Assembly: GCA_035464655.1 (NCBI GenBank)
Contig: DATHRZ010000097.1
Location: 1 to 7,304 of the forward strand
Source of the DNA: JARFPW01 sp035464655
GTDB taxonomy: Bacteria; Gemmatimonadota; Gemmatimonadetes; Palauibacterales; Palauibacteraceae
Reading direction: 5' to 3'
DNA: 7,304 nucleotides
In this document: positions 7,113 to 7,304 of the stretch, piece by piece
Position numbering within the stretch: position 1 is the first letter of the stretch
Layout of the letters: each line of letters opens with the position of its first letter
Program-made: the position numbers and the translations under genes
Notes under the pieces: generated by a model
Told to the model about the DNA's origin: nothing
What the model saw: only the letters and a program-made list of their open reading frames with translations
Databases searched by the model: none

Positions 7113-7304
7113 CTAAGCTGCCCCGACCGCCCCCACCACCCGCCGGTACCGCGTGCGGAGCCCCATCCACAGCAGCGCCGCGACCGAGAACACGAGCAGT
7201 CCGAACAGGGTGGTCGTGAGCGCCACCTTGATGCCGCCCCAGATGAGGGACGCGCTCGCGGCGCCACCGACCATCTCGAGCGCGCCCGCCGCCTGGTAGA
7301 TCCC
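7113..7304 (-). CDS. MotA/TolQ/ExbB-family proton-channel protein, C-terminal part (5' end outside window)
   Basis: On the minus strand the frame is open from the window edge for 63 residues to a TAG at 7115-7113. The visible sequence begins GIYQAAGALEMVGG, continues IWGGIKVALTTTLFGLLVF and ends in a basic tail TRYRRVVGAVGAA. The pattern of a Gly-rich loop, then GI.xALxTTxxGL, then a hydrophobic helix (about residues 25-49) is the C-terminal hallmark of MotA/TolQ/ExbB stators. In these proteins the helix carries the conserved Thr residues lining the proton path, here among T30-T32. These inner-membrane proteins pair with an ExbD/TolR/MotB partner and use proton flow to drive TonB transport, Tol function or motility. 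Which subfamily this is cannot be told from the tail. The gene converges on the tryptophanase gene, with 13 bp between the stops. The only in-frame Met visible is internal. Confidence 0.72.
   Translation of the reverse strand, partial: GIYQAAGALEMVGGAASASLIWGGIKVALTTTLFGLLVFSVAALLWMGLRTRYRRVVGAVGAA

Noticed and set aside
7108..7124. Short inverted repeat GGGGC / GCCCC between the convergent genes, considered as a bidirectional terminator
   Set aside because: The stem is only 5 bp with a 7-nt loop, has no T-tract on either strand and overlaps the end of the minus-strand gene. It is expected by chance at this GC content.
1..7304. CRISPR arrays, IS ends, tRNA genes, attachment sites, phage or defence genes
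   Set aside because: No spaced direct repeats, long terminal inverted repeats, tRNA-like folds, transposase or defence motifs were seen. The gaps between genes are 13-91 bp and leave little room.

Overview
The window is high-GC, gene-dense bacterial DNA. It holds four complete genes and two genes cut by the window edges, and I see no mobile element, CRISPR array, tRNA or rRNA. The Oar-type TonB-dependent receptor with an N-terminal carboxypeptidase-regulatory-like domain implies an outer membrane. The style of that receptor, the strong G/C third-position bias and the clear Shine-Dalgarno sites fit a Gemmatimonadota- or Acidobacteriota-like organism. That placement is inference from protein style only.

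Layout, left to right. (1) Positions 2-661 (+) are the C-terminal part of a glycerophosphodiester phosphodiesterase whose start lies upstream. (2) Positions 726-3761 (+) encode a 1011-residue Oar-like outer-membrane receptor with its own Shine-Dalgarno and a possible promoter over the preceding stop codon. A perfect 10-bp GC hairpin at 3804-3828 probably terminates it. (3) Positions 3853-5043 (+) encode DNA polymerase IV (DinB). It has no Shine-Dalgarno, but a -10-like hexamer is placed so that transcription could begin at the ATG, so it may be leaderless. (4) Positions 5095-5697 (+) encode an HD-superfamily hydrolase of the COG2316 type. (5) Positions 5690-7099 (+) encode a tryptophanase/tyrosine phenol-lyase family PLP enzyme. 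Its start overlaps the end of the HD gene by 8 bp, which suggests translational coupling. (6) Positions 7113-7304 (-) are the C-terminal 63 residues of a MotA/TolQ/ExbB-family proton-channel protein, convergent with the tryptophanase and only 13 bp away.

Functionally the window looks like ordinary chromosome: lipid-headgroup turnover, outer-membrane uptake or attachment, translesion synthesis, and amino-acid catabolism with possible indole release. I did not find a clearly new multi-gene system. The most interesting points are the coupled HD hydrolase-tryptophanase pair, the mixed tyrosine phenol-lyase/tryptophanase character of the PLP enzyme (its substrate-site residues point to tryptophan), and the possible leaderless dinB promoter embedded in the upstream terminator. 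No gap between genes exceeds about 91 bp.
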